From Podocnemis expansa (Eukaryota > Chordata > Testudines > Podocnemididae): DNA of 64,000 nucleotides. How positions within the stretch are numbered: the first letter of the stretch is position 1; every line of letters begins with the position of its first letter. Made by a program: the position numbers and the translations under genes. Shown piece by piece: positions 55,425 to 64,000 of the stretch. Location: contig ML682118.1 of assembly GCA_007922195.1 (NCBI GenBank), positions 2,427,636 through 2,491,635 of the forward strand. Reading direction: 5' to 3'. Under the pieces are notes generated by a model that saw nothing but the letters and a program-made list of their open reading frames with translations, searched no databases and was not told where the DNA came from.

Positions 55425-55425
55425 G
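55373..55425. repeat. (TCC)n-(ATC)n microsatellite
   Basis: TCC units pass into a run of ten ATC units. Confidence 0.95.
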
Positions 55426-56493
55426 TCACAAGCAGTGGCACTGAACATGTGGAAAAGATGGCTTTGTTCCTCTGAAAGCAATTGTTGGTGGCAATTTTGC
55501 CAGGTCAGCTTAAATAAACAAATTGGGTGAAAAGTATTTTTTCTTCACAGACAGCTCAGTATGTGTTCTAAAGAATAACAGGCATATACATGAGAGCCTG
55601 GAACTGTGGCTATGCATCCATTTTTCAATGGAGCTGAAAATTTGGCCAAGATCATTGGGAATGAGACATCCATCCATAGCAAACTCAGAACAAGCAAGTG
55701 TATTCCAAAAACCCAGCAATGAACTCTAGACCCAATTCTGCTAATTAGTGGTTCAGCTCCCAATGAAGTCTTTAGCTGATGGCAGTTGTACCACTGGTGA
55801 AAAGTTAATAAAAAGTGAGCTGTTCAGAGCACTTAGGGGATTTAGGCACCAAAGCCTATTTAACTCCAATAAAAAGTGGGTTCCTAATTCCTTCATGCAC
55901 TTTTAAAAATCCCACTGCAGGATAATAAATTAGCAGAAAACAGAAAAAAACAAGTAATACTATCTGGGATTTTCTAAGAAGCGTAAGGAATGTTGGGACA
56001 TTCACTGGCTCTACATTCATTCCTGATGTGTGCATATATAATAATAATATCTAATCCAAAGTTTATCTCAGAAGGAATTTTCAAAAGAGCTTAATCACAT
56101 TGCAATTCAACAGGAATTGGTGTTCCAAGCCCTTTAAGACCTTTGAAAATCAATAATAATATTAACAAGGTATCATCCAGTGGCCCTGTTCAGGACAGAA
56201 GCCAACTTTAAATCCTGTTCCACATTAAATAATCTCTTCACAGGGCCCTGTATCACCACTGCATCACTCCAGTTTTACACAAGAGTGGAGTAATCTGCAA
56301 GAAGCATCTACAAGGCCCTAAAGAGCAACAGAAATGATGAGGGGCTGAAGAATACAATTTAAAAGGAGACGCTGAGAGAACAGGGCTTGTTTATTCCACA
56401 AAAGAGAAGAGAGGGGGAAGACGATAGCAGTCTTTAGCTATCTGAAGAGGGTTTCTAAAGAGTCTGAACCTGGGTTGTTCTCAGTGGCAGTAG

Positions 56494-57805
56494 GGCTATG
56501 TCTACATGCAAGGTTTTATTTTGAAATGTGTCAGTCCGAAATGACATATTTCAAAATAAAACCTTTCTTTCAAAACCACTTATTTAGAACTAAAAAATAA
56601 TTTAGTTTGAAATAAGGGAAACCCAGAAAGCAAAATAGCAGGTCCTATGTGTGGACCTCCTGTTTCACTTCAGGAGAGGGGCACTCTGGGAGGTGTGACA
56701 ACATGGCCCCTTGCGGGCCATGTTGCCACCAACCAGGGCGGAGGGGGGGAGAGGGCTTGCCAGGAGCCTGGGAGTGCCGCGGCTCCCCCAGGCTCCCCCG
56801 CCCAGGTCAGGGGAGCTGCAAGGGGCACGGGGTGGCCATAGTGGTGGCAGCTCACTCTGCCGCCAGGTACCCGGGTCGCAGCCCTGGTGGGGTGAACCAC
56901 AGTTGTAGTGGCTCACCCTGCCGTGGTCTATGCCTGGTGGCTGGGATCCCGGGGGACCACGCTTTCGCCTCCCCGCTGGAGCCAGGAGAAGCCCCACAGC
57001 AGTGATCCCAGGATGCCCCGCTTTTCCCCCCGCTGGGGCTGGGGGAATACCCACGGTGGGGGTGCTGGGCCCCCGGCTTTTCCCTGCTGCTGGGGCCAGG
57101 GGAAGCCCTGTGGCAGGGATCCCGGGGCTCCCAGCTTTTCCCTGCCACCCTCAGCAGGGGGAAAAGTGGGGCGCCCCAGGATCCCCGCTATGGGGCTTCC
57201 CCCAGCCCCCACCATGGGGAAAAGCCAGACGCCCTGGCACCCCCATCATGGGTCTTCTTCTGGCCCCAGCGAGGGGAAAAGCGGGGCACTCCGGGATCCA
57301 CCCTGCGGGGCTTCCTCTGACCCCCATGGTGGGGAAAAGCCAGGTGCCCCAGGATCCCTGCCGCAGGGCTTCTGCCAGCCCTGGCGGTGGGGAAAAGCCG
57401 GGCACCCGGCTTCCCACCCACGGGCTTGGGGGCAGCCCCCCATAGCCTGTGAGGGTCTTCCCTCAGCATCCTGGACAGGGTGCTGAGGGCTCCATGGGCA
57501 GGGTGCTGAGGGGGTGGCCCATGCTCCCAGGCTGCTAAGCACCTTGGGAGTAAGGTCAAAACATATTGTTTCGGAGCCTCGTTTGTTCCGAAACAATATG
57601 TCCAAATGGCCTTATTTCAAAATAACTGTTTCGAAATAATGGCTATTTCAATAACAAACGAGGTTTAAGGTATTCCGAAAGAACACCTCTTATTTCAAAA
57701 TGACAGGTTCTGTCATTTCAAAAGAAGAAAACGTCATCTGGACATAATCTTTTTTATTTCAAAATAACCTGTGTTATTTCAAAATAAAAGACATGTGGAC
57801 ATACC
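56494..57805 (+). mobile_element. GC-rich Harbinger-type element, 1.3 kb
   Basis: Left GGCTATGTCTACATG and reversed right GGGTATGTCCACATG, with TAG duplicated at 56491-56493 and 57806-57808. It has the same core as the 5552 element in the same orientation ('ggagaggggcactctggg', 'aggtgtgacaacatggcc'). The middle is a long GC-rich minisatellite, and the right side has TTTCGAAATAATG- and GTTTCGGAGCC-type motifs. It has long open frames in all directions but none coding. Confidence 0.88.
56950..57405. repeat. Head-to-head GC-rich minisatellite, about 60-bp units
   Basis: Left of about 57150, units read '...ggggcca ggggaagccc...ggatccc...ccggcttttccc'. Right of it the same unit appears reversed ('ggggaaaagc..gggatcc...ggggcttcc'). 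About three to four units lie on each side. The array is therefore an inverted pair of tandem arrays with its centre near 57150. Confidence 0.75.
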
Positions 57806-58070
57806 CTAGGTGACTGAACTAGGAAGAACGGTCTCAAATTGCAGCAGGAGTAGTCTAGGTTGGATATTAGGAAAGCCTTTTTCACTAGGAGGAAGGTGAA
57901 GCACTGCAGGGGGTTACCTGGGGAGGTGGCGGAATCTCCATCCTTAGAGCTCTTCAAGGCCCAACTTGACAAAGCCCTGGCTTAGATGATTTCGTCAGGG
58001 TTGGCCCTGCTTTAAGCCGGGGGTTGCACTGAGGTCCCTTCCCACTCTACTACTCTGATTCTGAGATCAG

Positions 58071-59435
58071 GGTTCACAGGCCCTTTTATCAGCCACTCAG
58101 CCAAGAGGATGAGGACTGATATGTTTGCCATAGGACCAGGGGTTAAAGTATAATCTGGTGGGCTCTGGAACCCTCCTGCATGTGTGGGCCCCGCTCTGGC
58201 ACAGGTGAGTCCCCCTCCAGCATGGGTGGGGCCCCCAGTACCCATCCCCAGAATCTACCAGCTGCCCCAATACCCACCCCCAGACAGACACACACACACA
58301 GCCACCCCCGGACAGACATACAGACAGACACACACACACCAAGAGCCACCCCCCTCACACACACACAACCCCCCAGCAGCCCTCCCGAAACCCTTACCTT
58401 CATTGTTTGCAGGCTGGCTAAACAAAGCTGCTACACCCTGAAGGGGATAGATTCACAAACTCCCAGCCTGCCACAGCTCTTTGCTTGCTGGGCTTAAGGA
58501 GGAGCATGGTTTAACATGGAGACACTGGAATGCTGTGTTCCGGCTGCTCCTGCTATTTTAGTGGGGCCCCAGAATGCAGCGTTCCTGTGCATTCCTCTAT
58601 TTTGGGGGCCCCAGAACACTGCCAGCCTAAAAATAGGGGGTCCCAGAACTGTGTTCCCTGCATAGGACCCAGGATGAGGATATAAACATATAACTTTGGA
58701 AACGGTGGGAGTTACTTGTGGGAAGATACACAGCCTTTGTTTCCCAATGTTATAAAGGCATAACAATTCATATAGCATATCATATCATATCATATCATAT
58801 CATATATAACAATTTATATGCCACCATATCAAGAAAAAAGTCAGGGCTCAATTTAAATCCTATACAAAATCTTTCATTCCCACAAACATTCCAAACCTTG
58901 AGACCAGCAGCCTTTATTTATTCTTTGTAGTTATTTGATATTGTCAGCAGGAACTGAAGTCTGGATTTATGGATCTAAAAACATTATCCTCTCTTGACTG
59001 AACTGGAAGAATTTAACACGAGTTGAGAGAGAGAGACTAACATATATCATTCAGCCACTAGAAAGGATTAAAAAACTGCATCAGGCTGGTGTGGTCTACA
59101 GCATCTTTTCTAACCATTGTTTGTGTTGGAAAACAGATGGGAAATCAGACAAACATATATACATATTAAACTGGTAATAATGAGCAATGTTTGTGTCAAA
59201 GCCTGCACCATTGGCAATCATGCTTAATTCCCACAAATAATACATGTGAGTCTTAAAGCAGTTTACAGACATGATTTATTTAAATCAACCAATCAGAATA
59301 CCCCCAGGATTTAGTTGCAAACTTGAACTGTCCTGCAGGAAGAAAATGTGACTTTACTTCTGTCACCACATAGAACACAGTGGAATTAACCACACAGAAT
59401 AGGCAATTCTCATTCCAGAGAAGATCAGTATCATT
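58071..59435. other. Intergenic region with CA-rich and CATAT repeats
   Basis: It has CA/CAGA-rich runs (58285-58370) and a (CATAT)n tract (58776-58806). No gene recognised. Confidence 0.45.
58776..58806. repeat. (CATAT)n microsatellite
   Basis: Six pentanucleotide units. Confidence 0.95.
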
Positions 59436-59439
59436 TTCC

Positions 59440-59930
59440 CCATTTCACAAATGAGAAAGCTTAACAACAGAAATTATGTCCACACATACATCATTATTTC
59501 AAAATAAGTTATTCCAAAATGAGTTATTTTGAAATAAAGTCCTTATTCTGAAATAAGTTAATTCGAATTAAGGGAAAGCGTGCTTTTGAAACAGCTGTTA
59601 TTTCGAAATAAGGCCATTAGGACATGTTGGTTTGAAACAGTTGTTTCGAAACAATGGTGTTGTTTCAAAACAACATGTCCAAATAGCTTTATTTCAAAAT
59701 AACCATTTTGAAATAACAGCCATTTCAAAATGAATGGGGTTTAAGCTGTTTTGAAATGACTGTTCTTATTTTGAAATGACAAAACCCGTCATTTCGAAAT
59801 AAGAAAACGTCGTGTGGACCTAATCTTTCTTATTTCGAAATAACCAGTGTTATTCTGAAATAAAAGAGATGTGTGGACATACCCAAAGAGAAACTGATCT
59901 GACCAAAGCTACATATTAAGAGGTTGCATT
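59440..59930 (-). repeat. MIR remnant split by a MITE
   Basis: The left piece 'ttttccccatttcacaaatg' and the right piece 'gatctgaccaaagctacat' fit consecutive parts of reversed MIR, with the MITE at 59472-59884 between them. Confidence 0.6.
59472..59884. mobile_element. Harbinger-type MITE, TTCGAAATAA lineage
   Basis: Left AATTATGTCCACAC (two tip bases changed) and reversed right GGGTATGTCCACAC. Flanks AGA and AAA agree at two of three bases. The interior order of TTTCAAAATAA, TTTTGAAACAG and TTTCGAAACAATGG motifs parallels the copies at 18174 and 20696, and it begins with the same 'acatacatcattatttc'. 413 bp. Confidence 0.85.
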
Positions 59931-59959
59931 TGTGGCTTTCACAAGTCAGACAGTAGACA

Positions 59960-60012
59960 GGAGTCTTTCTTTCTTTCTTTTTCTTTCTTTCTTTCTTTCT
60001 TTCTTTCTTTCC
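59960..60012. repeat. (TTTC)n microsatellite
   Basis: About twelve TTTC units with one interruption. Confidence 0.95.
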
Positions 60013-60216
60013 TGCTGAAAAATAGTTTTAGATGGTTCAAAAAATTTCAGGCATTTAGGAAATCAGCATTTGACCAGCTGCGAACTCCTGCATGCAACAT
60101 ATGCACCTCACTTTTTTTTTTTTGTAAGGTACTTTGTGAGTCACATTTCCACAGGAAAGCAGACACCAGAGCTCCTGGCTTGATACTGAATCTGTTAAGT
60201 TCTGACCCATTGTGAC

Positions 60217-61143
60217 CTATTTCCCAAGATATGGAAGCATTTTCCTGATAACCATCTTGACATCTTTATTCCTTAGGGTGTAGACTATAGGATTGAGAGT
60301 TGGAGTCACCACGGTGTAGAAAGCAGCAATTATCTTGTCCCTGTCAAAGGAGTAGCTGGAGGCCGGCCGAATATAAGTGTAGATGACAGTGAAGTAATAA
60401 AGAGACACCACAATGAGGTGGGAGGAGCAAGTGGAGAAGGCTTTTCTCTTCCCTTCAGCTGTTTGGATCTTCAGGATGGCCCTGACAATGAAGCAATAAG
60501 AGAGGCATGTCAGTAGGAAGTCCCCCATAGCTAGGAAGATGTCCGCTGTGAAAACCATGACCTCGTTGAACCGAACTGAGGTGCATGAGAGAGCCAGGAG
60601 TGATGGGATTTCACAGAAGAAATGATTTATAATGTTGGGCCCACAGAAGCTCAGCCGCAGCACCAAACCAGTGTGCACCCATGAGTTGACCACAGCAATG
60701 ACTACCACCAGGGCAGACAGTCCTACGCATACTGTCTTGTTCATCATGACGCCATAACGCAAAGGATGACAAATAGCCACATAGCGGTCATAAGCCATGA
60801 TGGTGAAGAGCACCATCTCAGCCCCCAAAGACCATGTGAACAAGTAGAGTTGGACCATGCACCCAGAGTAACAGATAGATTTCCTGCCAGTCACTAGATT
60901 CTCCAGCATCTTGGGGATGATGGTGGAGGTACAGATGATGTCCACCACAGCCAGCTGAAAGAGGAAGAAGTACATGGGCCTTTGGAGCTTGGGACTGAAA
61001 AGAATGGCAGCAATGATGGCTAAGTTCCCCAACAGGGCAACAAAGTAGATAAAGAGGAATAAAACAAAGAGTGGGAACTGGAGCTGGGGGTTACTGGAGA
61101 GGCCCAGAATGATGAATGTGGAGATGATGCTTTGGTTCTTCAT
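60217..61143 (-). CDS. Olfactory receptor, class II, intact
   Basis: A 308-residue odorant GPCR on the minus strand. Seen: NQS glycosylation site at residue 3; LLGNLAIIAAI in TM1; PMYFFLFQLAVVDII; Cys in YSGCMVQ; MAYDRYVAICHPLRY after TM3; SFCG, FFCE and LSCT cysteines in loop 2; CLSYCFIV in TM5; KAFSTCSSHL; YTYIRPASSY; NPIVYTLRNKDVK in TM7. The open frame continues 94 codons upstream of MKNQS, but only MKNQS gives the standard OR N-terminus; the upstream part reads through AT-rich sequence. A modest splice-acceptor match (ctcaacag) lies about 18 bp upstream. No defect seen. Confidence 0.95.
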   Translation of the reverse strand: MKNQSIISTFIILGLSSNPQLQFPLFVLFLFIYFVALLGNLAIIAAILFSPKLQRPMYFFLFQLAVVDIICTSTIIPKMLENLVTGRKSICYSGCMVQLYLFTWSLGAEMVLFTIMAYDRYVAICHPLRYGVMMNKTVCVGLSALVVVIAVVNSWVHTGLVLRLSFCGPNIINHFFCEIPSLLALSCTSVRFNEVMVFTADIFLAMGDFLLTCLSYCFIVRAILKIQTAEGKRKAFSTCSSHLIVVSLYYFTVIYTYIRPASSYSFDRDKIIAAFYTVVTPTLNPIVYTLRNKDVKMVIRKMLPYLGK

Positions 61144-61553
61144 GACTGGAGTTCTAGAGACTGTTGAGGTTGAAGATACTAGCTGTTGAAATTTCTTTAG
61201 GACTTGCACAGAACACCTCACTGTTGAGAGATATTCAAAGCATCCTAAAAGATACAGAGTCACAATGATGATAGCTGGCCAAAGATAATACTTATGCAGG
61301 TATATAGTATATATCAATATATCTTTTGCTCTACAGGCTTTGAAAAACATATTATATATATTTTGTGAAAATAAAAATTGAAAACTTTGGGGGGTTAAGG
61401 TTGTTTTTTCCTCCTCCACCACCATTTTTCCACAGGAAAAAAAAATGAGGAGGAGGGGGAAACTGAAACTAAATAAACAACTTAAAATGGAAATTTAAAA
61501 ATTGTTCACCTTGTCCAAACACACTCAAAAAAAAAATGATAATCCCAAACAAT

Positions 61554-61604
<51 letters not shown>

Positions 61605-61940
61605 TTGGTTGTTTTTTTTTTGTTTTTGTTTTTGTTTTTAGAAAAAGCACTTATCTTGAAATTAAGTCTTCTTTAAAACTAAACTCACTTTTTTTCTCCA
61701 CAAAAATCATTAAACTCAAACACCCTAACTGGTGAGCAATGGGAACCAAGCACTTCACTTTTTTTAGAGATAGCCTGAGATTTTACCATATGGACTAGCA
61801 GGGAGGCTCCTTGGGCTACCATTTATAGCAGATTCACCTCCTGGGGGCCAACTGCTGCAAGAGAACTCATAACAATGAACAGTAGGCTGAATAACTTCTT
61901 AGGGTTGGATTTTAATTGTACCTAAAATTGGGGTTGGTCT
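61144..61940. other. Region upstream of the fourth OR gene
   Basis: No gene. Contains the AAAG microsatellite and T-rich runs. The non-coding 5' exon was not located. Confidence 0.4.
61553..61605. repeat. (AAAG)n microsatellite
   Basis: About twelve uninterrupted AAAG units, followed by a G/T-rich run at 61605-61640. Confidence 0.95.
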
Positions 61941-61944
61941 GATT

Positions 61945-62010
61945 TAAGTAGAGGATTGACTAAGTAACCTCCTGAGGTCCCTTCCAGCATTAATCTTCCA
62001 TGATTCTACC
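61945..62010 (+). mobile_element. CR1 3' tail fragment
   Basis: 'cctcctgaggtcccttccag' and a short ATGATTCTA tail remain. Confidence 0.7.
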
Positions 62011-62459
62011 TTTACTGAGATAAATTACATCCACATTAGGAGCACTTGGCCAGTATAGTATACCAAAATAGTTATATTTACTATAGACATGTCCTAAGTG
62101 TTAGAAATACCAGTTACACAGAATGTCAAAAACCTGGACAATGATCCAGGCCTGGTTGAAACCATACCATCAAATCAGTTTTGTTTGTTTGTTTGTTTGG
62201 AAAATTGAGATTTCAACATAACCAACACTTTTCTGAAAAGTGTCTACACTCCACAGAAAATGCTGAATTTTCTCAAAAAGTTGCATTCCCTCGAAATTCC
62301 ATTTTCTCCAGGAACCCAAGCTAAAATCAAAATATATTTTCTTCTGAAATGCTGATGTGGTGCCTCATGGAAGTTTTATTTCAGGCATCTCAAGCTCCCA
62401 TTCTTCAATATGAACTGGGCTCCCCTGCTGGACTTCATCCCTTTTGATGAACCCATAGA

Positions 62460-62665
62460 ACCCTGGAAGATTAGGGTTGGAAGGGACCTCAGGAAGTTAC
62501 CAAGTCAAACCACCTGCTCAAAGTAGGGCCAACCCCAACTAAATCACCCCAACCAAAGCTTTATAAAGTCAGGCCTTAAACCCCTCTAAAGACTGAGATT
62601 GCACCATCTCTCTAGATAGCCTATTCCCAATGCTTTGCCACACTCCCATGTTTTTCACTAGGACA
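62460..62665 (-). mobile_element. CR1 3' UTR fragment
   Basis: 'agggttggaagggacctcag', 'cacctgctcaaagtagggcc' and 'gtcaggccttaaacccctct' follow the CR1 3' end on the minus strand; similar to the scrap at 43784-43885. Confidence 0.85.
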
Positions 62666-64000
62666 GGGGTTAAAAATCCATGGAAACTGAGATTTTTCAG
62701 TTTAAAAATGGATTCTTTGGATATGGTTAAGGGGTATGAGATACTGAAACAGACACTGAGTAAATTTGATTTCTTTATTAACTAAATTTATTTATTTACA
62801 TCTAATTAGAATAACATCTTTTCTTATTCTTTTTAACGTTCTAAGGCAAAAAAACAAAGAGACAGCAAAAGGTTTATTACAGAAAAAGTGAAATTACACT
62901 TCCTAGACCTGTTCCTATTACTAAGCCCTTAACTGATACTGGGCTACAATTAGTACCATTAAGCATTATCCTTTACACTTACAGAACCATGGCTTATTTG
63001 TTTGATTCAGATTCAGTTTTGATTCGATTCACTTGCACCAGTCTTACCCCCAGTTGGATGTTTCATTCTCAACCTGCAAGCTTAGCGGCAGTTTGGTTCA
63101 TTGCCAGGGAGGGGACTTCGGGTGATCTGTCCAGAGTCTGGCTGTGTGATACATGCCTCCACAGACCTCCAGTTTGCATGGGCTTTTTACAGCCTTTTAT
63201 CTCTGTCCCACAACCCACTTTCAGTTTCAAAAAGTCACTGTTACATTGCTCTGCCTTTTTTAGTATTCCGCCAAGACATTATGCCACCACCCTATTTGGT
63301 TTACCAATTACAATTTTTAATATTGATACAATGCTGTCAATTACAATTCATTAGCCAATTAGAATTTGCTACTGGGCAGACATGGTTTTGCAAGTTTGTA
63401 GCTGAAATGCTTCTGCAAAGTCTAGCAAAGCTGCTCATTTGCAAAGGAAACTTCAGTGTCTGCAAAGGAAATGTAGCAAGAACAAAGTTCTAAGTTGCCT
63501 TTGCAGAATTTAACTCTTAGCTAAATTGTCTCTGCAAGGTTTAGCTTTTAGATAAGTTGTACCTCATTCTTATAACCTATCTCCTTTACTGACAGAAACC
63601 AAGGATGACCCAATGCTTTCAGGGAGTCCAGGATATAGAGGAGACAGGGGATGCAAGACCCTACAACTACTACTTCCATAAGAGAAAATAGTGAAATTTC
63701 AAAAGCAGAATTCTTCAGGTTTTGACAAAATATTTCAGGTTTTGGCTGAAATACTTCAAGATCTTTGGTTGGTTGGTTTGTTCTTTTCTTTTTTAATTTT
63801 ATGTTTGTTTGTTTTTTAACTCAGACTGAAGCCAGGATTACCTTGGTGTTTTCCCTAATTTAACCACAAACTAGTCCATAGGTTCAGAAAATTTAGAGAG
63901 ATTTGAAACAAGTTTTCAGAGACAGTTTGGGTATAACAGGTGTAACAGCATAGTGTAAGAAAAATTATATGTAATCTCTTCTGTAGGACAGTGAGAAAGG
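62666..64000. other. Right-edge intergenic region
   Basis: No gene recognised. 63360-63560 has the word 'tgcaaag'/'tctgcaaagg' at least five times in loosely spaced order, a weak internal repeat. Open frames at 62989-63493 overlap and lack domains. Confidence 0.4.

Larger units (their letters stand above)
54598..56290. other. Intergenic region with simple repeats
   Basis: It contains a CT tract (54957-54994), a TCC/ATC tract (55373-55425) and old palindromic-repeat words (55830-55920, 56060-56150). No gene recognised; overlapping open frames at 55510-55763 lack domains. Confidence 0.45.
56294..58070 (+). mobile_element. CR1 3' region split by a large Harbinger-type element
   Basis: The left part (56294-56493) covers the RT C-terminal region ('gagagaacagggcttgttt', 'agcagtctttagctatctg'). 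The right part (57809-58070) continues at the matching point ('ctaggttggatattaggaaa', 'gaggtggcggaatctcc') to the CR1 3' UTR. The junctions are at the TAG duplication of the inserted element. Confidence 0.88.

Noticed and set aside
56649..57486. Several long open frames in both directions (up to 192 residues)
   Set aside because: They are by-products of a GC-rich minisatellite with few stop codons. Composition is Gly/Pro-rich with no conserved domain.
60217..61425. 402-residue open frame as a longer OR with an extra N-terminal domain
   Set aside because: The first 94 codons are AT-rich non-OR sequence, and the standard OR start (MKNQS) lies at 61143.

Overview
The window is vertebrate nuclear DNA from a non-avian reptile. 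A turtle is the best guess and a crocodilian is not excluded. This rests on CR1 LINEs ending in the (ATTCTATGA)n tail, many PIF/Harbinger-type MITEs, MIR-like SINE remnants, and single-exon class II olfactory receptor (OR) genes on both strands. Nothing prokaryotic is present. One 400-bp run of N (47253-47652) is an assembly gap.

Genes. Four OR genes look intact: 16867-17796 (+), 37279-38199 (-), 52199-53137 (+) and 60217-61143 (-). Two OR pseudogene fragments lie at 47120-47215 (-) and 53985-54325 (+), so this is part of an OR cluster. The four are spaced 8-20 kb apart and each has the hallmark OR motifs. A splice acceptor just upstream of the ATG is clear for two of them. No other host protein-coding gene could be supported.

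Mobile DNA fills most of the rest. From left to right: a CR1 3' end and a Tigger-like MITE (0-1 kb); a long, only slightly damaged CR1 on the minus strand (1344-4858) with endonuclease, reverse transcriptase and an ORF1 esterase remnant; a 1.9-kb Harbinger element with convergent gene remnants (5552-7445); older CR1, MIR and MITE debris (9.5-15.3 kb); an OR gene; a decayed endogenous retrovirus (18766-26406) with a tRNA-Leu-type primer site, gag, pro, pol and env remnants, and an inverted right-hand LTR; old CR1 interrupted by MITEs (26.7-29.3 kb); a 2.3-kb Harbinger element encoding a Myb/SANT-like protein remnant (32167-34449); two palindromic elements (35.7-37.0 kb); OR genes amid more MITEs, CR1 and microsatellites; a GC-rich Harbinger-type element carrying a head-to-head minisatellite (56494-57805); and a final OR gene.

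The strongest unusual signals are three. First, the provirus has LTRs in opposite orientation, and the inverted LTR joins env exactly at its terminal CA. Second, one large Harbinger-like family shares ends resembling GGCTATGTCYACAC and 3-bp target duplications. Its palindromic sub-terminal motifs (TTCGAAATAA or TTAGTTCGAACTAA) have decayed mainly at their CpG. Third, several long fold-back or tandem structures lie inside those elements. Many insertions are nested (MITE in gag, MITE in CR1, MITE in MIR, hAT MITE in CR1), so relative ages can be read directly. All calls were made by eye; no database search was run.
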